64,000 nt of DNA. Source: Neobacillus pocheonensis. GTDB lineage: Bacteria > Bacillota > Bacilli > Bacillales > Cytobacillaceae. The first letter of the stretch is position 1; every line of letters begins with the position of its first letter. Below the pieces are notes generated by a model. The model did not search any database and was not told the DNA's origin. It saw only the letters and a program-made list of their open reading frames with translations. A program made the translations under genes and the position numbers. This document shows positions 37,533-46,922 of the stretch, in pieces. The stretch lies in contig JAMQCR010000001.1 of assembly GCA_023702235.1 (NCBI GenBank), positions 3,596,001 through 3,660,000 of the forward strand, written 5' to 3'.

Positions 37533-38597
37533 CTAAATTTCGTCAATTTGAACTTGCTCGCCTATTTTTGAAGATTGATAGATTGCTAAAATGACTTTTA
37601 GTGGTTTAATTGCCTCGAGACCATTTACTTTTGGTTCTCGATCTTCATCAATGGCTTCAATCATATCGTTGAATTGAAGGACATGACTTTTTTGTGAAAT
37701 TGCTGCAGGATCTGAAGAACCTGTTTCATTTTCTTCTTTAGTTTCTACTTGATTTCCGCCACCGTAGTTACCTACTTCCCCAATGTCGTCACGAAATACT
37801 TTATGAACTAAAAGATCGTTTTCAATGACCGCTGAACCATCTTTTCCAAATACTTCAATTCTCGTAGATAATCCAGGGAAAGCACAGGTGGTCCCGACAA
37901 GTGTCCCGATAGCACCATTTTTGAATTGTAAGGTCGCGACTGCTGCATCTTCTACCTCGATTCGTTCATGCCCCATCGTTCCACAATGTGCGTAAACGCT
38001 TTCAATTTCACCTGCTAGATATTGAAGCACATCAATCGTATGAATTCCTTGATTCATCAGTACGCCGCCACCGTCTAATTCCCATGTTCCTCGCCACTCT
38101 CCACTGTCATAGTAGGATTGAGAGCGATACCAATTGATTGCCCCATTTCCGATGATTACCTTTCCGAACTTCCCGTTATTAATATCCCTTTTTATTTCAA
38201 TAGTAGCGGCATCAAAACGGTGTTGTGAAATGACGGCAAGCTTTTTGTTTGCTCTTTTACATTCTTCTATCATCTCTCTAGCTCTTTCCAAGGTTACATC
38301 CATTGGTTTTTCTGAAATGACATGTTTCCCTGCTCTAACTGCTTGGATCGTGTGATCTGCATGCATTCCACTTGGAGTACAAATAGTTACGATATCGATA
38401 ATTTCATGTTCTAACATTTCATCAATGCTGTTGTACCAGCTGCACCCGTATTTTTCTGCTAATGCTTGCGCCTTTTCTGGAATGATGTCACATATTGCAA
38501 TAAGGTTTCCCCTTTCAACCTGTTGCAGCATTTCCGCATGCGTTTTTCCAATCACCCCTGCACCTATGATCGCAAAATTATAACTTTTCTTTGTCAT
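37533..38597 (-). CDS. Gfo/Idh/MocA family oxidoreductase
   Basis: 354 residues from ATG 38597 after AAAGGGGG. Rossmann loop IIGAGVIGKTHAEML (about 8-22), catalytic lysine in ISEKPMDVTLERA (about 95) and the C-terminal domain with GGVLMNQGIHTIDVLQ, where GxxxxxxHxxD is the family active-site motif. It is intact, unlike the second dehydrogenase of the region. First gene of the operon dehydrogenase - binding protein - two permeases - AraC, transcribed from the promoter with the shared 53-bp element. Confidence 0.92.
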   Translation of the reverse strand: MTKKSYNFAIIGAGVIGKTHAEMLQQVERGNLIAICDIIPEKAQALAEKYGCSWYNSIDEMLEHEIIDIVTICTPSGMHADHTIQAVRAGKHVISEKPMDVTLERAREMIEECKRANKKLAVISQHRFDAATIEIKRDINNGKFGKVIIGNGAINWYRSQSYYDSGEWRGTWELDGGGVLMNQGIHTIDVLQYLAGEIESVYAHCGTMGHERIEVEDAAVATLQFKNGAIGTLVGTTCAFPGLSTRIEVFGKDGSAVIENDLLVHKVFRDDIGEVGNYGGGNQVETKEENETGSSDPAAISQKSHVLQFNDMIEAIDEDREPKVNGLEAIKPLKVILAIYQSSKIGEQVQIDEI

Positions 38598-39028
38598 TTG
38601 CAGTTCCCCCTTTCTCTTTATCCCATTGCCAATAGTATAGCAAGCTGATTTTTTAGATGCTTGACTGTAAGGATTGAATTTTCAGATATTTTTTACTCTG
38701 CGTACTTTTTTAGATACAATACGCACATCAAATTTTAAAATCTTACATTCCTTCATTTCTTTATGTTGTAATTTGTTTTCACCTTTTTACTTTTTAGATT
38801 TTATCAACATACGTAAATAATGAATTAAAAGGGAAAGACTGTGGTTAAAATCATAAGCGTTTCTTTCGTGGAATACTCGATTACAAGCGCGGGGTGAAAA
38901 TTTCAAAACAACACCCATATCTGACAAACAAATGACACAAAAGGGGAATCTAAGAGGGGACCTCCTCTTCAGAGATCCCCCTTAAAAATGATACTGTGGT
39001 ATTTGTTTTATCTCTGTACCCTTGCTAG
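38598..39028. promoter_or_regulatory. Intergenic region: operon promoter (38634-38711) and terminator (38941-38990)
   Basis: The 53-bp AraC-type element at 38659-38711 precedes TATACT (38634-38639) by exactly 19 bases, as in front of the isomerase gene. On the minus strand the two half sites are AGTACGCAGAGT and AATCCTTACAGT, 31 bases apart. At 38941-38990 a hairpin with GGGGAATCT / AGATCCCCC ends followed by T residues on the minus strand terminates the phosphotransferase gene. Confidence 0.75.
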
Positions 39029-40033
39029 TTACTCATTGAAGTTCAATGTAGGTGGCTGAGGCAATCCAAGAATATTGCAGGACCATCGAAGTGCAGGTCC
39101 TAATTGTAATCGCTGAATGTATCTAAGCCTGGGCAGCAGCGGTATTGGCGGCTTCCCTGCTCGTGATGCAAAAAATCCTGCTACAGCAACAGCAACGGAT
39201 TGTTCTGCAACTAAAGAAAAATATATATTATTATCCGCCATCACTCTTTTATATTCAGGTAACAAATGTTCTGCGGCTGGTCCCCCTTCACCCTCTATAC
39301 TTGGAAGAAAAAACCCTACATCAAAAAGCAATGGTCCTCTGCATGCCAATGCCCAATCGAACAATATCAAAGAACCGTCTCTAAAACGAAGATTATCGGA
39401 ACGTATATCTTTATGGATTAACCCCCAAGGTTGGGCCTTATTCATCAACTCAGCTTCCTTTGAAATCAATATGTCAATTACCTCTTCCAGCCAAAGCTCA
39501 GCTTCTCTTCTTTTTTCCTGAAACATCTCCAGAAAGTAATTTCGTTCATCATTGTTATTTTTAATATTGAACCAATTTTCAGTTACACCTTTGCTAGTCA
39601 TTGTTTCAACCTTACCAGCCTCAGAAAGCCCCCGCAAATGGAATTCTGCTATATCTCGAACAGCTTTTAGTGCAAACTTCTCTGACCATGGCGGTACCTT
39701 TTTCGTATTTCTTAAATCCTCAAGCAATAAAAGATGCCAGCCATCAACACTCACCGACCCGAAATAACGAGGAGACATTGGGTAAATCGCAGCGATATCA
39801 CGATATACAGCTTCTTCTAGCGGCAGCACTCTCCAATTCTCTGCAATAGATCCTAGTCCAGCTCCCTTGGCAAAAACGGTTCTTCCGTCCTCTAAGAAAA
39901 ATCGAAAGGTTGCACTAGGACCGTATCCTCCAAATACACGAGTAGCCCTACGTATAGAACTTCCTACTTTTACTTCAATTTGATTGCGTAACTCTATAGG
40001 GACATCTCGCCAGTAAGGCTTAGGTTCACGCAT
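39029..40033 (-). CDS. Phosphotransferase (aminoglycoside phosphotransferase/choline kinase-like)
   Basis: 334 residues from ATG 40033, seven bases after GAGGAG; the frame begins five codons earlier. Protein-kinase-like fold: ATP-site FLEDGRTVFAKGAG, a hinge LLLLEDLRNTK, the catalytic loop HKDIRSDNLRF (HxDxxxxN) and the metal-binding LILFDWALACRGP (DxD variant, DW). No signal peptide. It phosphorylates a small-molecule hydroxyl; resistance cannot be inferred from sequence. It stands alone, with a terminator behind it. Confidence 0.82.
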   Translation of the reverse strand: MREPKPYWRDVPIELRNQIEVKVGSSIRRATRVFGGYGPSATFRFFLEDGRTVFAKGAGLGSIAENWRVLPLEEAVYRDIAAIYPMSPRYFGSVSVDGWHLLLLEDLRNTKKVPPWSEKFALKAVRDIAEFHLRGLSEAGKVETMTSKGVTENWFNIKNNNDERNYFLEMFQEKRREAELWLEEVIDILISKEAELMNKAQPWGLIHKDIRSDNLRFRDGSLILFDWALACRGPLLFDVGFFLPSIEGEGGPAAEHLLPEYKRVMADNNIYFSLVAEQSVAVAVAGFFASRAGKPPIPLLPRLRYIQRLQLGPALRWSCNILGLPQPPTLNFNE

Positions 40034-40229
40034 TTCACCACTCCTCATTTTCTTAGTAATACCTCATATATGATAACTATCATCTTAAATAGAACTACTC
40101 TTATAGTAAAGCGGTTTGAGAGGAAGTGCAGGTAATTTTGCCTTAAATACTTACAAAATGTCTGATTTCCAAGCCATTATTAAAACGATTATTCGCAGGT
40201 AAACTATTATGAAACTATTTTTGAAAAAT

Positions 40230-40306
40230 AAAAAGAACCGTGGATAACAAATATTTTTGTTACCACAGTTCTTTTTAAAAGAAATTTAATCAAACGTTTG
40301 ATTAGT
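40230..40306 (+). repeat. Dispersed hairpin plus palindrome element, copy C
   Basis: Hairpin AGAACCGTGGATAACAAA / TTTGTTACCACAGTTCT at 40232-40274, then TTTAATCAAACGTTTGATTAG (40284-40304), the best copy of the palindrome (AATCAAACGTTTGATT is perfect). It lies at the 3' side of the symporter gene and the 5' side of the phosphotransferase gene. Confidence 0.75.
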
Positions 40307-40325
40307 TAATTCCTTAAGTCCTTTA

Positions 40326-41818
40326 TTATCCTATTTTCCGTTCAATAACTGAATCGTTTTTGCCAAACAATGTCTCGATTACGGCATTGTTTTTTCCCTG
40401 TGCTTGTTTTGCAAAGATAGGGTTAAGGACTAGAACGATAAGAATATTCACGACAAGACCCCAGAATCCTTCATATGCACCAAATGATTGATGAGTAATA
40501 TATAGAAGGGCTACAACTACCATACCTGCAATAAAGCCTGAAAAAGCAGCTTGTTTTGAAAGTTTTCTCCAGTATAGGCTGAAGACAACAGCCGGGAACA
40601 CTTGAACAATACCTGAAACACCCATTAATTGCAAGGAAATAAGTGCATTTGGGAATAATAAACCAAACAATAATGCAAGACCAATAACCACAAATACCAT
40701 GTAACGAGTAACCATTGTCATTCTGGATGGTGATGCTTTTGGATTAATCACATCACGATAGATATTATTGGCAAAAAGACTTGATGCTCCGATTGCCATA
40801 ATCGAACATGGTACTAATGATGCTAAAGCAATCGTAGAATAAGCCAAGCCTTGCATGGTACCACCATAGGACATATGAATTAATTCTAAGAAAGCAAAAC
40901 GTGGATCCGTTCCTTTTGGTACAACTAAGAATGCGGTAATACCTAAAAAAGTAACAAGCATTAGTACAATGTTATAGAATGGCAGAATAATAGCATTTTT
41001 TCTAAGAGATTCCCCACTTCTAGAACTAAATGTGCCTGTAACAGTATGCGGCCACATAAATAAGGCTAAAGCGGAGATAAGCGCCGCTGTAGAGAACCAT
41101 AATATCCCTTTTGGACCTGATGTCGGCAAAGTCAGCATACCTGGTGCTTTATCCATTGTTGTTTGCATCATATGCCCCAGCTGCCAAAATGAATAATCGG
41201 AATCGAGATAACCATGTATAACATGATAACCCAAACTAAAATGTCCTTAAGAATAGCCGTATAAGTTGGTGCCTTGATTCCGCTAAAGAAGGTATAGAAG
41301 GCAACAAGTAAGAATGACACAACAACAACAAATGTAATGTTGATATAACCAGATCCTGCAACCCTTAATGTATCTTGGATACCGCTTAATTGTAAATCAA
41401 TATACGGAATCAGCATAAGTACACCATTAATGGCAATTAAAACAGAGAACAATTTGCTGTCAAATCGGCCTTTAATATAATCGGCTAGAGTAGTAAACTT
41501 ATGCACACTAGCAACCTTCCAAATTTTTGGTAAGAAAAAGTAGGCAAGCGGGTAAGCTAAAACAACATATGGTGTGGCAAAAAAGGCAATGCTACCACCT
41601 TTAAATGCAGAACTTGTTAAACCTAAGAAAGTATATGCTGTATAAACGTCTGCACCTATTAAAAACCAAACAAATAAACTTCCTAAACGACGTCCACCCA
41701 CTGACCATTCTTCAACAGAGCTTCGTGATTCTTTACTTCGACCAGCCATAAATCCAATGAAAATAACGACCAACACGATGATAGAGGTAATAATGAGAGC
41801 GGTTAAATTTCCTTTCAT
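40326..41818 (-). pseudogene. Sodium:solute symporter (SSS family), frameshifted
   Basis: ATG 41818 overlaps the stop of the DUF3311 gene (ATGA). The first frame has an SSS N-terminus (IGFMAGRSKESRSSVEEWSV, VYTAYTFLGLTSSAFKGGS); at 41174-41178 a run of four G should be five, and the second frame continues GHMMQTTMDKAPGM with the rest of the helices. Total about 497 residues and 13 helices, normal for SSS. Adjacent DUF3311 points to the MctP/YhjB type (monocarboxylates such as lactate, pyruvate or acetate), not a sugar. The break is at a homopolymer. Confidence 0.85.
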
Positions 41819-42015
41819 TCTTCAAATTCCCCCCTAGACTTCTGAATTTTGTATACAGCCCATGTAAAGACTGGAGTAAGAAGCATCCATATGAGCAGCC
41901 AAAAGTGAAACAATGGGAAGCCGAAAATAAAGGGATGAATCTTATTAACCAATGGCAACGCTACCAATTGAGCGAGAAAAGGGATAAGTACTAAAACAAA
42001 TATTAATACTTTCAA
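41815..42015 (-). CDS. DUF3311 small membrane protein
   Basis: 66 residues from TTG 42015 after AGGAGG. Two membrane helices (about 3-20 and 35-55), with PLVNKIHPFIFGFPLFHFWL. DUF3311 proteins are short partners found with SSS symporters (YhjC/YhjB type). Its stop overlaps the symporter start, so the two are translated together. The role is likely assembly or stability of the symporter. Confidence 0.88.
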   Translation of the reverse strand: MKVLIFVLVLIPFLAQLVALPLVNKIHPFIFGFPLFHFWLLIWMLLTPVFTWAVYKIQKSRGEFEE

Positions 42016-42122
42016 GATACCGCCTCCTATGAATCCGTTTTCATTTCTTGATTTGATTATATCAATCTATTGTAGGAGGCAATTATTTTTGATTTATCAT
42101 GTTAAAAAACGTATGTAAGATG

Positions 42123-42847
42123 TCATAATTCCACTTTTTCACGTAATTCTTTCACATAATTTCTGCTTACAGGCACTTCAGATTGATCTTGATCATTCAT
42201 AATGAGATTATAAGAGCCACTAAACCATGCTCTTAATTCTTTAATATGTTCCAAATTGACTAAATAGCTTTTGTGAGTTCGGAAAAAGGAAAACCGTTCA
42301 AGCTTTTCAAAAAGCTCGCTAAGTGTAAAGAGGCCTTCATTTTTGCTGTTTTTGTATGGATAATCACTTCACGCCCTTGTTTCTCAATAAAATAAATTTC
42401 CTTTGGCGATAAATAAGTAATCCCATTTTCTGTTTCAATGGCTAATTTATTTTTTGTCTGACCTGTTTTTAGCTGGTTTTCCTTTAACATATCTAAATAG
42501 GTATCGAATACCTCGATAAGGTCCTCTAAATCATACGGTTTTAAAAGGTAATGAAACGCACGCAGCTTAAATGCCTCAATAGCAAAATGGTCATAAGCTG
42601 TTAGAAAAACAATTTGAATAGAAAAATCAAATTCATTCAGTAACTCAGCTACTTGCAATCCAGTTAAATCTGGAAGCTGAATATCAAGAAACATAAGATC
42701 CGGTTTAAGCTCTTTTGCTTTCTTTACTGCCTCCATCCCAGTAGATGCCTCGCCAATGAGGAGGACCTCAGAAATCTCCCCAAGCATAAAGGCCAACTCT
42801 TCCCGAGCGGGCTGTTCATCATCAACTATAAATACGCGAACCGTCAT
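42123..42847 (-). pseudogene. lytT: LytTR response regulator, frameshifted
   Basis: ATG 42847 after AAGAGG. Receiver domain VFIVDDEQPAREELAFMLGE with phospho-Asp in LMFLDIQLPDLTG (about residue 55) and Lys in HYLLKPYD. The LytTR DNA-binding domain starts at about 140 (LAIETENGITYLSPKEIYFI) but the frame breaks at 42326-42330; restoring one T gives ASFTLSELFEKL and HKSYLVNLEHIKELRAWFSG through to the stop at 42123, about 240 residues. The break is inside the LytTR fold, so the truncated frame would not bind DNA. Pairs with the kinase upstream. Confidence 0.85.
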
Positions 42848-42923
42848 CCTTATCCACCTCTTAAAGTAATTCAACCACTACTATTTTTGCCTTTGCTAGA
42901 AAATAACTATCGGAAGGCCTTCA

Positions 42924-44522
42924 TCAAATGGGCCGCACAAATGATACCATCGTTCCTTCCCCTATTCGTGACTCAATTGTAAAATTGGATTTTTCCCCAA
43001 AATGATAGAAAAGACGTTGCTCGATATTGGTTAAAGCAAATCCCATATGTTCTTCCCTATCTTCATTGACAAAATTAGTTACCATTCCTTTTCCATTATC
43101 GATAACACTAATTTGAACCCCATTTATCCTGTTTGTTACACTAATTTTTACCCATCCATTACTGCTCATTTTTCTAATCCCATGATTGATAGCATTTTCT
43201 ACTAATGGCTGGATGGTTAAAGAAGGAATCGTGTAGTTCAGGCAATTCTCATCTAACACCCACTCAACCTTTAATCTTTCTCCTATTCTCGCCTTTACCA
43301 AGTTCAGGTAAATTTCCACATGCTCTAATTCCTCTTTTATTGTAATGAGATCTTGATTCACATTTTGCATATTTTTTCGTAAATATTTTGCCAATTGTGT
43401 TATCATTTTTCTTGATTCATCAGGCGAAGTCCTAATAAGGGATTTAATGGTGTTCAACACATTAAATAAAAAATGTGGATCCATTTGCGCCTGCAGCGCT
43501 TTAATTTCAGCATTGGTGACCAAATGTGCTTGTCTCTCTGCTTCTGCCAAGGCATACTGCTGGCTAAACAATTGGCCTAACCCATTCAGAATGGCAGTAA
43601 CTTCAGCAGTTTGACGATCTTGCACCCTTTCATAAAACATACAGAAGTATCCAATAGTGTGTTTCCTATATCCTATAGGCAAATCAACGCCAAACGGAGT
43701 AATTTCCCCATGTTGAAAAAGAATGTTCTTTTTCTGCTGAAAGGTTACGCCGACCGCCTCAGTTTCGCGTATTAATGCTTGACCAATTTCTCGTACAGCT
43801 TCATTAAGTGGTTTTCGCCAATAGGATAGGGTCATTTCGGCAATTTGTAGCGCTTTATGCGCATAATGTGCTCCAATTCTTTCTTCCTCTAAGGCTGCTT
43901 GAATCAGAATAACAAAAAATACAGCAACCCCTAGGCTGTTTGATAGAATTTGGGGAATTCCAATTAATAGAACCAAAGAAAGTGCTTTATCAAAAGGATG
44001 GGCAAGGAGTAAAATCAAAAGCATTTGTAAAGTTTCAGCTAGCAAGCCTACTAAAAAAGACATCTGTATGGAAGAAATATGCCGGTATCGCTTTTTAAGC
44101 GAATTTTTCATGAGTCCTGAAAAAACCCCCTGAAGAATTGGAGCAATCAGGCAGGGTAAAGCGACAAATCCGCCTAAAAAGTAACGATGGATTCCAGCAA
44201 TCAATCCAACACATAAACCGGCTCTTACCCCGCCAAACAATCCAGCGATCACGACACCGATTGTCCTTGCTGTGGCAATTGCTTCCCAGCCTGCAATTTT
44301 ATGAATCCATGGAGTTTCTCTTAAACCAATATCCGTTACTGGCAGCCCGGAATAAGTGCCTAATATAGCAAAAAAACTAAACAAAAAAATAAAGTACCAT
44401 ATATTTTGATTTTCACCTTGATAATGCATAAAATGACGAAGCTTTTGCTGCCTAGAAAATAAAAATGCCATAGCAATTAGAAACCCGACACGCTCAACTT
44501 GCTCAGCTAAAAGGTAAAGCAT
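42924..44522 (-). CDS. lytS: LytS-type sensor histidine kinase
   Basis: 532 residues from ATG 44522 after CAGGAGG. An N-terminal 5TM-5TMR_LYT membrane domain (about 1-185), a GAF-like segment, then a His_kinase domain with ALQAQMDPHFLFNVLNTIKS (H in DPHFLFN) and a HATPase domain with VENAINHG and DNGKGMVTNF. Sensors of this class respond to extracellular metabolites such as pyruvate in other Firmicutes. The partner regulator gene begins 76 bases downstream and the likely target is the DUF3311-symporter pair beyond it. Confidence 0.9.
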   Translation of the reverse strand: MLYLLAEQVERVGFLIAMAFLFSRQQKLRHFMHYQGENQNIWYFIFLFSFFAILGTYSGLPVTDIGLRETPWIHKIAGWEAIATARTIGVVIAGLFGGVRAGLCVGLIAGIHRYFLGGFVALPCLIAPILQGVFSGLMKNSLKKRYRHISSIQMSFLVGLLAETLQMLLILLLAHPFDKALSLVLLIGIPQILSNSLGVAVFFVILIQAALEEERIGAHYAHKALQIAEMTLSYWRKPLNEAVREIGQALIRETEAVGVTFQQKKNILFQHGEITPFGVDLPIGYRKHTIGYFCMFYERVQDRQTAEVTAILNGLGQLFSQQYALAEAERQAHLVTNAEIKALQAQMDPHFLFNVLNTIKSLIRTSPDESRKMITQLAKYLRKNMQNVNQDLITIKEELEHVEIYLNLVKARIGERLKVEWVLDENCLNYTIPSLTIQPLVENAINHGIRKMSSNGWVKISVTNRINGVQISVIDNGKGMVTNFVNEDREEHMGFALTNIEQRLFYHFGEKSNFTIESRIGEGTMVSFVRPI

Positions 44523-45104
44523 GGTGTTGAAAACCTCCTGTTAAGAAAAGCGGAAGCGTCCGTTTAGCGACGTATGGACTGGAGCGCTTCGACTGAGATA
44601 AAGGAAACACGAATCGCGTTTTTTGCGATTCGATGTTGACTTATCATAGGGAGAAGAGCGAAGTACACTAGTCGCTGGGCACTGGAGCTGGACAATTCTC
44701 AAAGTCAAAATTTATACATCCTGAATAAAGGGACCAGATCATCAATGATAATCGCCATTTGGTTTAATACCATAAATCCGCAATTTCTATTTTACCTAAT
44801 TTTTCTCAATTTGTTATTTAATAATGCGAATTCTTCGAAATACTACATTAGAACTCTTTCACATGAAAAAAGAACCCATTATTGACACTTTTGTTATCTG
44901 GATTCTCTTTATGTGAATTTAATTAAACGTTTGATTAGTTCGTTTAAGCCATATATGGTAAGGCTTTGGCGATTTTAATCAAACGTTTGATTTATTTTTT
45001 TTGGAGATTAGATCTCAGTGCTTTCAAGCCAAAAAGCTTCAATTCTCTTATCAGCAAATACGTCTGATGACAAATAAACATAACTACAATTTCAACAACA
45101 ATAG
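44523..45104. repeat. Intergenic region with two repeat elements
   Basis: 44545-44697 carries an element of about 150 bases starting AAGCGGAAGCGTCCGTTTAG with a GAATCGCG/CGCGATTC-type stem (44616-44640) and ending CTGGAGCTGGAC; I associate this type with a dispersed Bacillus repeat. 44868-44996 is hairpin/palindrome copy D: AGAACCCATTATTGACA ... GTTATCTGGATTCTCTTT, then TTTAATTAAACGTTTGATTAG (44917-44937) and a second palindrome TTTTAATCAAACGTTTGATT (44974-44993). Confidence 0.6.
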
Positions 45105-45503
45105 TTATAGGGATGTAGTGGAGGATTTGCAGGAAAGATCCATTTTGGTGCTAACGAAGGATCCTTTGCTAAGCTTAATACCTCTTAAAGTTAAATAGAC
45201 CATTCTATTTAATGTAGGCGGCATAATGGATCCAGGTTTCATCCCTAATGCAACAATAAACTTTCTAAGCTCACGGTCACCTTGCCGGTTTCCTCCCCCA
45301 TCTTCATAAGATAATGGGGCATCGATTCCGACAACTACCTCATCTTGTTGACCATGTTCTGAAATCTCTTTTAAAATTCCATAATCACCAATATAGGATT
45401 TCAATTTAATAAATTTTAAGTTGTTCTCATGCTTTTCAAACACAGTAAGAACTGTATCTTTATGATTACTTGGTCCGGATAAATCAATACCGATTACTCT
45501 CAC
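45105..45503 (-). pseudogene. DUF429 family protein, truncated
   Basis: GTG 45503 gives RVIGIDLSGPSNHKDTVLTV, then DEVVVGIDAPLSYEDGGGNR and GMKPGSIMPPTLNRMVYLTL, the RNase H-like nuclease fold of DUF429 (predicted nucleases of unknown target). The family runs to about 230-250 residues; here the frame ends after about 130 and the expected C-terminal half cannot be found downstream. A gene remnant, probably non-functional. Confidence 0.65.
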
Positions 45504-45555
45504 CAAAAGCCATCTCTTTCCTTTTGAATTGACAGACAAATTATCTTAAATTTTT

Positions 45556-46731
45556 TTAAAAGAAGTCAAATAATGATGATTTCATGGATGGGACCTTTTT
45601 TTCGAAAAGTTCAATCTCAGTCTTGGTTCCTTTCAAGTATCCCATTTCATAAAGCTCCACCGGTCTTTTGTAACCAAATAGAATCGCTGAAAGGGAATTG
45701 ATATTTAATCGAATTCCTTTTTTAGGAGGATGAACACATTGACCTCCCGTTTTTTCTTTAAACATCTTTAAATCCCCTTTACCGAGTAGGTAGCTCCCAT
45801 TATTCCAAGGTGCATATGAATCTTCAAGATGCAGGAATAGAGGATCGTTTTCAGGTATAAACGGAAATCTCCGCAAACATTCCTCTGCTTCGACGACCCT
45901 TGCCATAAAATAAGGGGTTACCTCTATTTTCACCTTGGGCTGCGGCAGAAAATAAGGAAAAGGATCCTGACTTACAAGATTAATCGTCACTGTCTCCACC
46001 ATGGAGTCATGCTGGCAAATAAAATTCCATAGCCCTATTCTCGCTTCATGGTCAATAGCAACCAGCTCCTGTACCTCCATTTTTCTTTCCTTCACATGGT
46101 ATAGAATATAGCCCTTAGCCCCGTTCTCGGAATGGTAATACACAGCAAGCTGCGAATCTTCATCATATACATGTTGTTTCCACCAATGTGTCTCGCGTTT
46201 TAACATTCCTGTATATTGAGTGCAAAATTGTTGGTAAATCTTTTCTATCTCCTCATTATGGGTCTCTTTTGAAAATCTTCTTATAAAACCTTGCTGCGGT
46301 TCGAGGAACTTAAGGCCCGCTTTTTCAATCGTCACTTTTTTCTTTTCACTTAATATTTCCCACCCATATTTTCGATAAAAAGAGATAACAAAAGGATGTA
46401 AAAGAGATACAATCTGATCATTATTGCGCATGTGTTTTAAGGAATCAATAATGAGTGATTTTACATAACCGTTTCGTCGATATTCCGGGTATGTAGCGAC
46501 TCCAGCGATTCCACCCATTTTCCATTCAGCATCTTGCATGAAAATTTTTAAGGGGAGAATATGTAGTTTGGCAGCCAGAATGTTCTCATCCCATATTCCT
46601 AAAATTTTATGGCTTTTCAATCCTTCTTTTCTTGTTTGTACGTCAGATTCCGGAATTTTATATTGAAAAGCATACATTGACAGTTTTATTGATTCTAAGT
46701 ATTCAGCTTCTGTAACTTCTCTAACCTTCAA
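45556..46731 (-). CDS. Eis-like GNAT N-acetyltransferase
   Basis: 391 residues from TTG 46731 behind AAGGGAG. Residues about 1-130 form a GNAT domain with acetyl-CoA motif VATYPEYRRNGYVKSLI; a second GNAT-like domain and a C-terminal sterol-carrier-protein-like domain (from about 290) follow, the three-domain layout of Eis/Eis2-type proteins. In other bacteria Eis acetylates amines, including aminoglycosides. The substrate here cannot be told from sequence. Confidence 0.82.
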   Translation of the reverse strand: MKVREVTEAEYLESIKLSMYAFQYKIPESDVQTRKEGLKSHKILGIWDENILAAKLHILPLKIFMQDAEWKMGGIAGVATYPEYRRNGYVKSLIIDSLKHMRNNDQIVSLLHPFVISFYRKYGWEILSEKKKVTIEKAGLKFLEPQQGFIRRFSKETHNEEIEKIYQQFCTQYTGMLKRETHWWKQHVYDEDSQLAVYYHSENGAKGYILYHVKERKMEVQELVAIDHEARIGLWNFICQHDSMVETVTINLVSQDPFPYFLPQPKVKIEVTPYFMARVVEAEECLRRFPFIPENDPLFLHLEDSYAPWNNGSYLLGKGDLKMFKEKTGGQCVHPPKKGIRLNINSLSAILFGYKRPVELYEMGYLKGTKTEIELFEKKVPSMKSSLFDFF

Positions 46732-46922
46732 ATCAATCCATCTCCCTTAAAATTTTTTCTCTGATATCAAAAATAGTTCCCTATTTGCTTAGCTAATTCC
46801 TTCAATGATATTTAAAAGGATAATTTAAAATGGACTGAATAAATTACTTGCAGAAATTACATAATATCTCTATCTAAAAATTTCCAATCATTAACGTTTT
46901 GATTATTGCAAGGGAGAAAAGT

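Noticed and set aside
39029..40033. Aminoglycoside resistance gene
   Set aside because: The fold is shared by many small-molecule kinases and nothing in the sequence or context points to antibiotics.
40284..40304. AATCAAACGTTTGATT as a CcpA cre site
   Set aside because: It lacks the TG...CA ends of cre at the right spacing and occurs after hairpins, not at promoters.
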